Below, piece by piece: positions 1 through 7,040 of a stretch of 21,224 nt of DNA. The stretch's first letter is position 1. Each line of letters opens with the position of its first letter. The DNA comes from a virus, in IMG/VR virus record IMGVR_UViG_3300046010_008287, positions 1 through 21,224 of that record. One strand, 5' to 3'. The notes under the pieces were generated by a model. That model saw nothing but the letters and a program-made list of their open reading frames with translations, was not told the origin of the DNA and searched no databases. The position numbers and the translations under genes are program-made.

Positions 1-570
1 TTGTTCACTTCCTTCATTACCTTGAGCTAGCCAAATGTCATAAGCAGATGCACCGCATATATCAGCACAATCTGCACCTGTAGCTCTTATTATAACGGTT
101 TCACCACCAGTTATTTCTACATTATCAGTAAATGTAGTTCCTCCGTCAGTGCTAAATTCAACACTATTATCTTCGTTTGTTAAAGAAAATGCTTCAATAC
201 CCATAGGGATAGTTTTAATTATTATTTTTGGAATTTTTATTTGTTGATTACAAAGCGTATTTAAATAGCTTGTAAATAACTGAAGATAGTTAGTATCATT
301 TAACTGATCTTCTGTATTATAATTGGGATCATTAACTCCTGCAAAAGGACGTTGATTATATATACAATCTAAACCTTCTCCAGTTGATGGATTATATTTA
401 GATAAAAGATACTGAATTATTACTGTCTTAGATAACTCAACTGGATTACAATCTACCCCTCCTATTAATTTATCATAATAAGAATCCCCACTATTTCCAA
501 TACAATCATACTTACTTGAAACGTAAGTATTAAATGGATTTCCGTATAAGGTACTTGGTATTTGTCCCAT
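1..570 (-). CDS. Partial tail or neck-type structural protein, N-terminal 190 residues
   Basis: An uninterrupted reading frame of 190 codons begins with ATG at 570 and leaves the window at base 1, so only the N-terminal part is present. I do not recognise a domain. The visible part starts MGQIPSTLYGNPFNTY, has scattered cysteines (for example DCIGNSGD and DCNPVE) and then a beta-rich stretch with glycine and threonine turns, which is common in phage tail and adhesion proteins. Its start codon shares one base with the stop of the preceding gene (TAATG), so translation is probably coupled to it. Position at the end of the head-to-tail block suggests a tail, neck or fibre component; this is inference from order only. 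Confidence 0.75.
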   Translation of the reverse strand, partial: MGQIPSTLYGNPFNTYVSSKYDCIGNSGDSYYDKLIGGVDCNPVELSKTVIIQYLLSKYNPSTGEGLDCIYNQRPFAGVNDPNYNTEDQLNDTNYLQLFTSYLNTLCNQQIKIPKIIIKTIPMGIEAFSLTNEDNSVEFSTDGGTTFTDNVEITGGETVIIRATGADCADICGASAYDIWLAQGNEGSEQ

Positions 571-1154
571 TAGCAATTACAATCACAAGTTGAATCACAA
601 AGTTCTGCAGCTTTATTATATTTTTCTTGCGCTGCGGCAATATCTCCGTTAGCTGCATCAACAACTGCACATCGAATTAAAATTAAAATTTTTTCTATTT
701 TTCTGATTACATCGTGGCAATCTCCACCTTCACAATTACAATTGATTACTGTGCCTAATAAATTAGCCATGCAACAATCAATTGCACAAGTTCCTAAAGC
801 ATATGTAGAAGCAATATAATCTACTTCTTCTTCATTGCTTTTAAATTCAAATTTAAATAACCCATTAAAATTAATAATGCTTTCTATTAATGCATCTAAT
901 TCATCATCTCCTGCATCATATAATTGATTAGTATTAGTAGTTAAAGAAGTAACACTAAAATTAATAGCTCCTGTATCAGTAGTATTTACATCAGGATCTC
1001 CTTCATAAATTTTAGTTTCTACTTCACCATTTACTAAATAAACATTAATATAAACTGCTCCTCCAGTTGTTGGAGAAATTCCTCCTCCTGACAAGTAAAA
1101 ATATCCACTTGTACAATTAGGACTAAGATTTAATAAACTTGCAGATGTAGGCAT
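570..1154 (-). CDS. Cysteine-rich small virion-associated protein (unknown function)
   Basis: This 194-residue protein has two parts. Residues 1-125 are beta-rich, low in charge at the start and acidic later. The last 75 residues contain eleven cysteines in CC, CNC and CDCNC clusters around a helical stretch (VIRKIEKILILIRCAVVDAA). A cysteine-rich tail with a helical hairpin is seen in small structural proteins of Bacteroidota phages near tail genes, but I cannot name the family. The cysteines could bind a metal or form disulfides in the mature particle. A TAnnTTTG promoter element lies 16 bases upstream of the ATG and a terminator precedes it, so it probably begins a new transcription unit with the following gene. 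Confidence 0.75.
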   Translation of the reverse strand: MPTSASLLNLSPNCTSGYFYLSGGGISPTTGGAVYINVYLVNGEVETKIYEGDPDVNTTDTGAINFSVTSLTTNTNQLYDAGDDELDALIESIINFNGLFKFEFKSNEEEVDYIASTYALGTCAIDCCMANLLGTVINCNCEGGDCHDVIRKIEKILILIRCAVVDAANGDIAAAQEKYNKAAELCDSTCDCNC

Positions 1155-1170
1155 TTAATTTTATTTATTA

Positions 1171-1178
1171 CAAATATA
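1171..1178 (-). promoter_or_regulatory. Candidate Bacteroidota-type -7 promoter element
   Basis: On the minus strand this reads TATATTTG, an exact match to TAnnTTTG, 16 bases before the ATG at 1154. A TTTG lies 16 bases further upstream, slightly closer than the usual 17-23, and sits inside the terminator hairpin of the previous gene. The arrangement terminator then promoter would let the 194-residue gene and the gene after it be expressed separately from the abundant-protein gene upstream. Confidence 0.45.
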
Positions 1179-1182
1179 AGAT

Positions 1183-1212
1183 AAAAAGCCCCACCAAATT
1201 GTGAGGCTTTTT
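1183..1212 (-). terminator. Rho-independent terminator after the 358-residue gene
   Basis: On the minus strand AAAAAGCCTCAC and GTGGGGCTTTTT form a 12-pair stem with a six-base loop, ending in a T run. One pair is a G-T wobble on the minus strand but a C-A mismatch on the plus strand, so the hairpin is best suited to leftward transcription. It closes the gene at 1225-2301. Confidence 0.8.
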
Positions 1213-1224
1213 AATTAATTAAGA

Positions 1225-2301
1225 TTAGTTAGATCCTAGGATTACTTGAGAAGTACCAATAGTAGTAATTCCTAATACATCATCCATAACAGTGTTAGCA
1301 TCATCTGTTGCGTTAGACAATGCAGTAGAACCTTTACCCCAATAAATACGAACATTATTCAATTCTGCAGCACGAGCAATACCAGTAGAGGTAGGATGAT
1401 CATGAGCATAAGAAATATCAATAACATCATATTTATATGTAGGTTGAGCAAATTCAGGAAATGATGTTGGGAAATACATACGGTTAAAGTTACCATATTT
1501 TGCACGCATTGATTTTTCATCAGAAATTGCTTGCCAGTAGTTTCCTTGATGTGAATCATAACCAGTAATTGATTGTGTATCTGCAAGAGCAGTTCCATCA
1601 GAATAGGTCAAAGTAATATCAAAGATAGTACCTGGGTGACGAGCAGTAATAGTAAAGGCAGTAGTATTATCAGCTACAGTAAACATTTTGTTTAACAAAG
1701 TATTTCTTCCCAAAAGTTCATATACTGCAGTACAAAGACCTGCTACAGTGTTACCATGGTTATAAGCTCCATTTGCTTCTGGAACTTCAATGTTAAAGAT
1801 CATACGACCTGCAGAGTGATTACCTACTAAAGGAAATGCAAATTTTGTTGATCCAGTAGCTGCACTAGTACCAGTAGAGATATCTAAAGAAGTAGATCCA
1901 GGATTTACAAAAGACTCATAACAAGTAGGTACAGAACGCAATGCTATACGAACCATAACAGGTTGATCTGCAGTAGTAATATTTGATACCATTACAGGAG
2001 TTACAGCAATTGAATGCAATTGAGTAGCAGTATATGCATAGTACTTAATTGCTTTAATGTCTGCAACATTAATAATAGGACTAGCAATTGGAAAACCAGA
2101 AGGCATTCCTTGAACTACTTGAATTCTTTTTGCTCCTGTATAAGCAGTAGACAACCAGTCTCCAGCGTCTACATCCCAAAATCCTAGTTCAACTGCAGAT
2201 GCAGTGCCAGTTAAATCTGCAAATACTGTTCCAGCTGCAGTTTGAATTGATGCGTCAGTAGTATTTGAAAAAAATACTTGACTTAAATTTGAAGGTGCCA
2301 T
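1225..2301 (-). CDS. Probable abundant virion protein (tail tube, sheath or head decoration type)
   Basis: A 358-residue protein, rich in Ala, Thr, Ser and Gly with alternating beta strands throughout and few lysines, as is typical for repeated virion surface or tube proteins. I see no catalytic motif, signal peptide or membrane segment. The start at 2301 is followed by MAPSNLSQVFF and preceded by an A-rich leader without a Shine-Dalgarno sequence. The gene is followed at once by a strong terminator (1183-1212), as is the major capsid gene. Such isolation often marks proteins made in large amounts. Whether it is a tail tube, a sheath-like protein or a capsid decoration protein cannot be told from sequence alone. 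Confidence 0.75.
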   Translation of the reverse strand: MAPSNLSQVFFSNTTDASIQTAAGTVFADLTGTASAVELGFWDVDAGDWLSTAYTGAKRIQVVQGMPSGFPIASPIINVADIKAIKYYAYTATQLHSIAVTPVMVSNITTADQPVMVRIALRSVPTCYESFVNPGSTSLDISTGTSAATGSTKFAFPLVGNHSAGRMIFNIEVPEANGAYNHGNTVAGLCTAVYELLGRNTLLNKMFTVADNTTAFTITARHPGTIFDITLTYSDGTALADTQSITGYDSHQGNYWQAISDEKSMRAKYGNFNRMYFPTSFPEFAQPTYKYDVIDISYAHDHPTSTGIARAAELNNVRIYWGKGSTALSNATDDANTVMDDVLGITTIGTSQVILGSN

Positions 2302-2336
2302 TTTTTTAATTTTTTAGGCGTTTAACATTAATTTAT

Positions 2337-3491
2337 TTATTCGCTTTCAAATGTTTCCATCGATTGCGTGTTATACCGTTGGGATTCTAATCCCTCTAGT
2401 ATGCTTTTAATTGTCATCTCTACAATCTCTTCGTGTGTGTGAAATGGTAATTCACTTCCAGTTCCAAGGTTGTAAGAGATAGCAATTGGTTTTCTCAAAT
2501 ACTTAATTATTGCTTTTTTGGCAATAAACATATTTGTTGTATATATATCCAAATAACTTTCTTCTATGTTGTAGAACGGCAAGTCGTAATCTGTTTTATT
2601 AAATGGATCATCTAATAAAGCATATATATCGTCATGCTGAGCAAATGTACAATAACAAATTCTATTATACAAAGGAATTTCAGAGTTTGTTCTAAAGTCT
2701 CTGGTTTCCGTTGAAAGTGTTATAAACTCGTTAAAGTAAGAAATAGCAGTTTGAGTATTATCTAATGGATTAACCCATACTGAATAAAAACATTTATTGT
2801 ACAATGGATCTAATTCATCAGAAACAACATCTAACGCAATATTAAATTTAAATTGCAAATACAAATGATTTGAATCTACATTAGGAGATATATGTTGAGT
2901 TATTCCTGCAGAATTTTGTTCAGGTAATGCTAATACTGGGTGAATGTCTGATATATAATTATCAGAATTCATTAACTTTTCATTAGTAGTTAAATCTATT
3001 GTATTGATTTTAGTCCAAGTTGTATTAGAACTTTTAAATACATATAGGTCTTTAAGTAAATATCCTTTAACAGGAGGATTTAAATCAAACTTTACATACC
3101 TTAAACTAGATACTATTTTTCTTTGTTCTGGAACAGCAGTGCAAGAATACTTAGTCTCTGCTCTAACTGATACAAGAAAAAGATAATCTAGTGGAAGAGT
3201 ATATCTATCCACATAAATAGGAGAATATTTAGAAGTATAAACTTCTCCATAAAATTGAGTATTATCTTGATGTTCTACAATCAAAGATTTAAGATCATCA
3301 ATTCTTTTTTGAGATTGTTCAAATCCTTTATTTTGACGATTAGATCTAGCATTAAATCGTTGTTTAACAAATCTAAGTTGAGCTAAGTTTAACTCATGAT
3401 CTATTTCTTCAGGTAATAAGTTGTCAACCTGGAAAGATGCAAGTTTTTGCACCCCCAGGTTAACAGCTATATGCATTTCATTTACAGTCAT
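2337..3491 (-). CDS. Probable head-tail connector or ring protein
   Basis: A 384-residue protein. The N-terminus (about residues 1-75) is helical, with the pattern NLGVQKLASFQVDNLLPEEID followed by LNLAQLRFVKQRF and a lysine/arginine-rich stretch. This pattern is familiar to me from conserved structural proteins placed after the capsid gene in Bacteroidota phages, where a connector or portal-ring role is likely. The rest is mixed alpha/beta with many aromatic residues and ends in an acidic helix. Its start overlaps the stop of the preceding 267-residue gene by one base (TAATG). The assignment rests on position and general resemblance, not on a diagnostic motif. Confidence 0.7.
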   Translation of the reverse strand: MTVNEMHIAVNLGVQKLASFQVDNLLPEEIDHELNLAQLRFVKQRFNARSNRQNKGFEQSQKRIDDLKSLIVEHQDNTQFYGEVYTSKYSPIYVDRYTLPLDYLFLVSVRAETKYSCTAVPEQRKIVSSLRYVKFDLNPPVKGYLLKDLYVFKSSNTTWTKINTIDLTTNEKLMNSDNYISDIHPVLALPEQNSAGITQHISPNVDSNHLYLQFKFNIALDVVSDELDPLYNKCFYSVWVNPLDNTQTAISYFNEFITLSTETRDFRTNSEIPLYNRICYCTFAQHDDIYALLDDPFNKTDYDLPFYNIEESYLDIYTTNMFIAKKAIIKYLRKPIAISYNLGTGSELPFHTHEEIVEMTIKSILEGLESQRYNTQSMETFESE

Positions 3492-4294
3492 TATTTAACT
3501 TCTTTAAGTTGTGCGCGCATTGCGTTTACAGCTCCAGAGTTTTTCTTATTCTTAAAATAAACAATTGCGTCTTTCATAGTTTCTCCGATTGTTTCATCTT
3601 GGTAAATGATTTGATTACCAATTTGACGAAGAACATTTTTTTCAATCATTTCTAAAATTTCAGAACGTAACTCTAAAGTGTCGTCTTTACAATACTTCAA
3701 AAAGCGTTCTGGATTAGAATCTTTTACATCATAAAGTTGGTTTTCAACTTCCATGTCAGTTAAATTATCTGGATTTCCTTTTGATAGTACACGCAACAAG
3801 GTACGCATTAAATCAAAGTTTCCAGTCAATTTAATAAATTCTTTATCAGCCTCTTTCTTAAGTTGAACTTTGTTGTTCTTTTTAAGAAGATCTTTTTGAG
3901 GATCATAAATATAAAACCGTTTTTCGGGAGAAGTTTTCATTTCATCTTCAGACATTGCAACTTGACGATGTTTAATTGCCCACTTGTATCTAATGTAATC
4001 CATTGGATTAATTGGCGTACCATCTTCAGTTGTTTCAATGTTTAACTCTACTCCTTCAAATGGAACTGTAATGCTTAAACTAGACCAGAAGTCTTTTGTT
4101 TTTGCAGGCCATTCGTTGTGTGTAGGTGGAACATCAACCAATTCTTTCAATAATTTTTCTTCTTCTTTACCTTCTACTCCTTTGAGTGGAAGTCTGTTTA
4201 CAAAGATGGATCCAATTTTAACTTTAGCTCCAGCTCTGATTTCTTTTGGAAGGTGATTAAGTACTTCCTTTCTTCTAATAATAATTGTTCTCAT
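3491..4294 (-). CDS. Conserved-looking head-module protein, function unknown
   Basis: A 267-residue, lysine- and glutamate-rich protein. It starts with a short basic strand (MRTIIIRRKEVLNHLPKEIRAG), contains a FYIYDP motif near the middle and ends in a helical, charged C-terminus. I cannot assign a family. It lies directly downstream of the major capsid gene and its terminator and is coupled to the connector-type gene by a TAATG overlap, so a role in capsid completion or head-tail joining is plausible. No TAnnTTTG element is visible between the capsid terminator and its start, so it may depend on read-through. Confidence 0.7.
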   Translation of the reverse strand: MRTIIIRRKEVLNHLPKEIRAGAKVKIGSIFVNRLPLKGVEGKEEEKLLKELVDVPPTHNEWPAKTKDFWSSLSITVPFEGVELNIETTEDGTPINPMDYIRYKWAIKHRQVAMSEDEMKTSPEKRFYIYDPQKDLLKKNNKVQLKKEADKEFIKLTGNFDLMRTLLRVLSKGNPDNLTDMEVENQLYDVKDSNPERFLKYCKDDTLELRSEILEMIEKNVLRQIGNQIIYQDETIGETMKDAIVYFKNKKNSGAVNAMRAQLKEVK

Positions 4295-4357
4295 AATTTT
4301 GTTCTTTTTATTTAATTATTTCCCAGATTAAGAATAACTAGGAATTTTTTATATTTA

Positions 4358-4389
4358 GAAAAAATGAGGGGAGGGTTAACTCCCCCCAT
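4358..4389 (-). terminator. Rho-independent terminator behind the major capsid gene
   Basis: On the minus strand ATGGGGGGAG pairs with CTCCCCTCAT (10 pairs, one G-T) around the loop TTAACC and is followed by TTTTTT. It lies 22 bases past the capsid stop codon and fits a role in setting the amount of capsid mRNA relative to the connector genes downstream. Confidence 0.85.
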
Positions 4390-4410
4390 CTTTTTATAAA
4401 CCAACACAAC

Positions 4411-5835
4411 TTAAGATGCAACACACTGAAGATCCAAGCTAGTATCGAAGCGACGAAGCAAAATACCAGCAGTCTTCAACATATGCACAGAAGCGCCATC
4501 AATATCACTTGCACGAGTGTCAGTTTCAGTAAATCCTTTTGGAACAACTGAACCTGCAACACACCAACGCAACAACTCACGACCTTTTTTGTTAACCATT
4601 TGCAAGTTGTTTTCACCATCATAAGTAGATTGGTCAACAAATACCATGCGATAAGATTCCAAAGGCAAACCAGAAACTGGGTGCTTTTTAGAAGCTTGAG
4701 CAACAGGACCGTGATCAAACAAAGGAGATTTAACTACGTTAACTCTATGACCATCAACATGCTCATAACTAGTGAAGTAACCAGTGATACCCAAGTTACG
4801 ACCAGAACCAGTAATAAAGGTAGGTTGAGTAGTTTGCAAATAAGAGTTAGAAGAGTAGTAAGTCTTCAAAGCGCGGTCAAACTCACGAGCTCCACCGATA
4901 CCAGTATAAAGAGTTACTTGCTTGTCAGTAGCATCAGTCATACCATAGAACAAATCACCAATAACTTCTTCAATTTTAGCTTGAGTCAAGTTAGAGTAAG
5001 TGTCTTTGTTAATGATTTGCTCCAACAAACCAGGACCAGAAACTACAGGTTGACCATTCTCATCCAACATAGTGCTAACACCATTTGCATCATGAGTTTT
5101 TTGACCATACCAATAGTACATTTCACACTCTTCTTTAAACTTCAACATGTGACGGTACTCTTCGTAATCCATCCACAATTTAGTCTTACTTCCTTCTTTC
5201 AAAGGCAATTCAAATTGAGCAACATAATCTTTAGCATTTCCAGAAAAATGGTAAGATTTACGTACAGTACCAATTTTGCTACGAACCAAACCAGGAGCAG
5301 TCCAGTTAGATGCATTACCACGAGAAAAGTCAATTCCTACGTTAGCATACATCATACCCCACAAAGCACCAGGAGAAGCATCAGCAACAGATACAGAAGC
5401 TGTATCAGGAGATACTAGACGCAAAGTGTACTTCCAACCTGAACCATCTGGTACTGGTTCACTCATAATACGAGCAAGAGTACCTGATTGAGATACCAAA
5501 GTGTAAGGAAAAATGAACCATTTATCAGGAAAAGTCAAGAAAAATGGAGCACCACCAGCACCTTGAACAGCAGCAGGAGCAGCAGAAACAACAGGACGAA
5601 CATTTATTTCGTGAGTTTTAACACGATATTCATATTCGTAGCGATCAATTGAACGAGTGTTTCCAACACCTTCAGTCAAGAAAGACAATGGAAATTTCTT
5701 TTCCTCACGACCAGCCAAGTGAGTAATGATAGGAGAGATCTCCTCTGGACGTTCCATAAGTGCGTTAACCAACGAGTTAGTGTCGGTCATTTGGGCATCG
5801 TTATAGTACGTTTTAAGAACTTGCATTAGAGCCAT
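4411..5835 (-). CDS. Major capsid protein
   Basis: A 474-residue protein whose length, composition and position fit the major capsid protein of a tailed phage with the HK97 fold. It follows portal and an acidic scaffold-like gene and is followed by a strong terminator. The N-terminus is helical and there are long beta-rich segments. The region around residues 230-250 (KFKEECEMYYWYGQ) followed by a flexible insert (ANGVSTMLDENGQP) resembles capsid proteins I associate with crAss-like and related Bacteroidota phages. It uses frequent, C-ending codons more than its neighbours, in line with high expression. No protease cleavage site or processing signal can be assigned. The start at 5835 (MALMQVLKTYYND) has an A/T-rich leader without Shine-Dalgarno pairing. 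Confidence 0.85.
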   Translation of the reverse strand: MALMQVLKTYYNDAQMTDTNSLVNALMERPEEISPIITHLAGREEKKFPLSFLTEGVGNTRSIDRYEYEYRVKTHEINVRPVVSAAPAAVQGAGGAPFFLTFPDKWFIFPYTLVSQSGTLARIMSEPVPDGSGWKYTLRLVSPDTASVSVADASPGALWGMMYANVGIDFSRGNASNWTAPGLVRSKIGTVRKSYHFSGNAKDYVAQFELPLKEGSKTKLWMDYEEYRHMLKFKEECEMYYWYGQKTHDANGVSTMLDENGQPVVSGPGLLEQIINKDTYSNLTQAKIEEVIGDLFYGMTDATDKQVTLYTGIGGAREFDRALKTYYSSNSYLQTTQPTFITGSGRNLGITGYFTSYEHVDGHRVNVVKSPLFDHGPVAQASKKHPVSGLPLESYRMVFVDQSTYDGENNLQMVNKKGRELLRWCVAGSVVPKGFTETDTRASDIDGASVHMLKTAGILLRRFDTSLDLQCVAS

Positions 5836-5873
5836 AATTATATTTATTTAAAGTTAATTGTTATATTGCTTAG

Positions 5874-6998
5874 TTACCCAAACAATGCTTTTAGATCCAG
5901 ATTATCTGCATCAAATTTCTTTCCTTTTTTATCGTTGGTTTGCATTGACCTTACACGCTCTTCGTTTTGTTTAATTTTTTCTTTTAAACTAACAGCACTT
6001 TCAGTCTTTGCTTTTACGTTAATAATATCTTTCAAGTTAAAGCCTTTATACATCAAATAATCCAAAGCTAGTTTAGCTTCTAGATTAGCTTCTGCATAAT
6101 CCTTATCTCTACGAGTCTGACCATTATCGCTAATAGGTTCAGAAATGTAATCAAAGAATTTAGCTTTTTCACGATCTGGGATACGGATACCAGCAAATTC
6201 TTTTCCTTCTTGAATTGTACTAGCTACACCCTCCCAAAATCTTTCGTTTTCTTCTTGAGCACGTTGTTGTTGCTCTTGTTGTTGACGAACTAAACCATCA
6301 CGTTCCTGCTTTTGAATAGTAGCAAGATTACGTTGAGCAACTTTAGCTCTGTCATACAACTTACCAGAATCTTCATAATCATTAATCATGTCTTTGATAA
6401 ATTCATCGTCATGACCTTTGGTTCTTAAAAATTCAGTAATCATATATTTCTGAGTACGAGAATCTTCTTGCTCTAACTCAATATTTTCAAAACTCGCTCT
6501 TGGATTGTAAGCATCAAAGAATTTTTCAGGATCCCCACCTGCTAAAACAAAATCCAAATGTTTTTGTACTAAAGGGAATTGTTTAAACAAACCATCAAGT
6601 TGATCTTCTGCAATGTTTTGTGCAATGTCTTTAGTAAATTCTGCTAGACCTTCTTCTGTCTCTGCATACTCTTTTTCCAATTCGTAACCAAGAGATTTAG
6701 CAATAGAAGAAATAATACCATCGTCACCATCACCGAAATTACCACTGTTGTCATCATCGTCAGAATCAGCAGTATCATCGTCATCAGAATCATCTGTGTC
6801 CAGTTTTTTAGATAATTTACTGGACTTTTTATCATCTTCTTCATCATCTAATGGATCAGATTTAATATCATCATTATCATCGCTGTCATCAGCGGCTGAA
6901 GCAACTTTTGCACCTTCGTCTGTGCTAATTGCTTCGATTCCATCCCCTAGAACATCGTCTAAAGTAATGTCTTCAAATTTAACTGTGGGTTTACTCAT
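5874..6998 (-). CDS. Acidic scaffold-like head assembly protein
   Basis: A 374-residue protein directly upstream of the major capsid gene. Residues about 37-93 are almost only Asp, Ser, Glu and Asn with runs of up to five acidic residues. A long helical and probably coiled-coil region follows (about 210-265, rich in Gln, Glu and Arg), and the C-terminus is lysine-rich (NDKKGKKFDADN). High charge, predicted coiled coil and place between portal and capsid genes are typical of scaffolding proteins, so that is the best inference; no protease motif is seen. A TATCTTTG promoter-like element ends only four bases before the ATG, so the mRNA could be leaderless if that promoter is used. Confidence 0.7.
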   Translation of the reverse strand: MSKPTVKFEDITLDDVLGDGIEAISTDEGAKVASAADDSDDNDDIKSDPLDDEEDDKKSSKLSKKLDTDDSDDDDTADSDDDDNSGNFGDGDDGIISSIAKSLGYELEKEYAETEEGLAEFTKDIAQNIAEDQLDGLFKQFPLVQKHLDFVLAGGDPEKFFDAYNPRASFENIELEQEDSRTQKYMITEFLRTKGHDDEFIKDMINDYEDSGKLYDRAKVAQRNLATIQKQERDGLVRQQQEQQQRAQEENERFWEGVASTIQEGKEFAGIRIPDREKAKFFDYISEPISDNGQTRRDKDYAEANLEAKLALDYLMYKGFNLKDIINVKAKTESAVSLKEKIKQNEERVRSMQTNDKKGKKFDADNLDLKALFG

Positions 6999-7002
6999 AT
7001 CA

Positions 7003-7010
7003 CAAAGATA
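7003..7010 (-). promoter_or_regulatory. Candidate -7 promoter element four bases before the scaffold-like gene
   Basis: TATCTTTG on the minus strand matches TAnnTTTG and is followed by TGAT and the ATG at 6998. No good TTG or TTTG is seen 17-23 bases upstream. The same arrangement, CTTTGTG then three bases then TG, recurs before the gene at 18941-19174. Confidence 0.35.
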
Positions 7011-7040
7011 TATTAAGGGTTTTAATTAAAAACTGTTTAA

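Noticed and set aside
4600-5418. Plus-strand open frame of 272 codons
   Set aside because: Lies antisense within the major capsid gene; composition (Ser/Thr/Arg-rich, no domain) is that of a shadow frame.
6748-7029. Plus-strand Ser-rich frame of 93 codons
   Set aside because: It is the antisense of the Asp-rich tract of the scaffold-like gene; serine runs come from the complement of GAT/GAC repeats.
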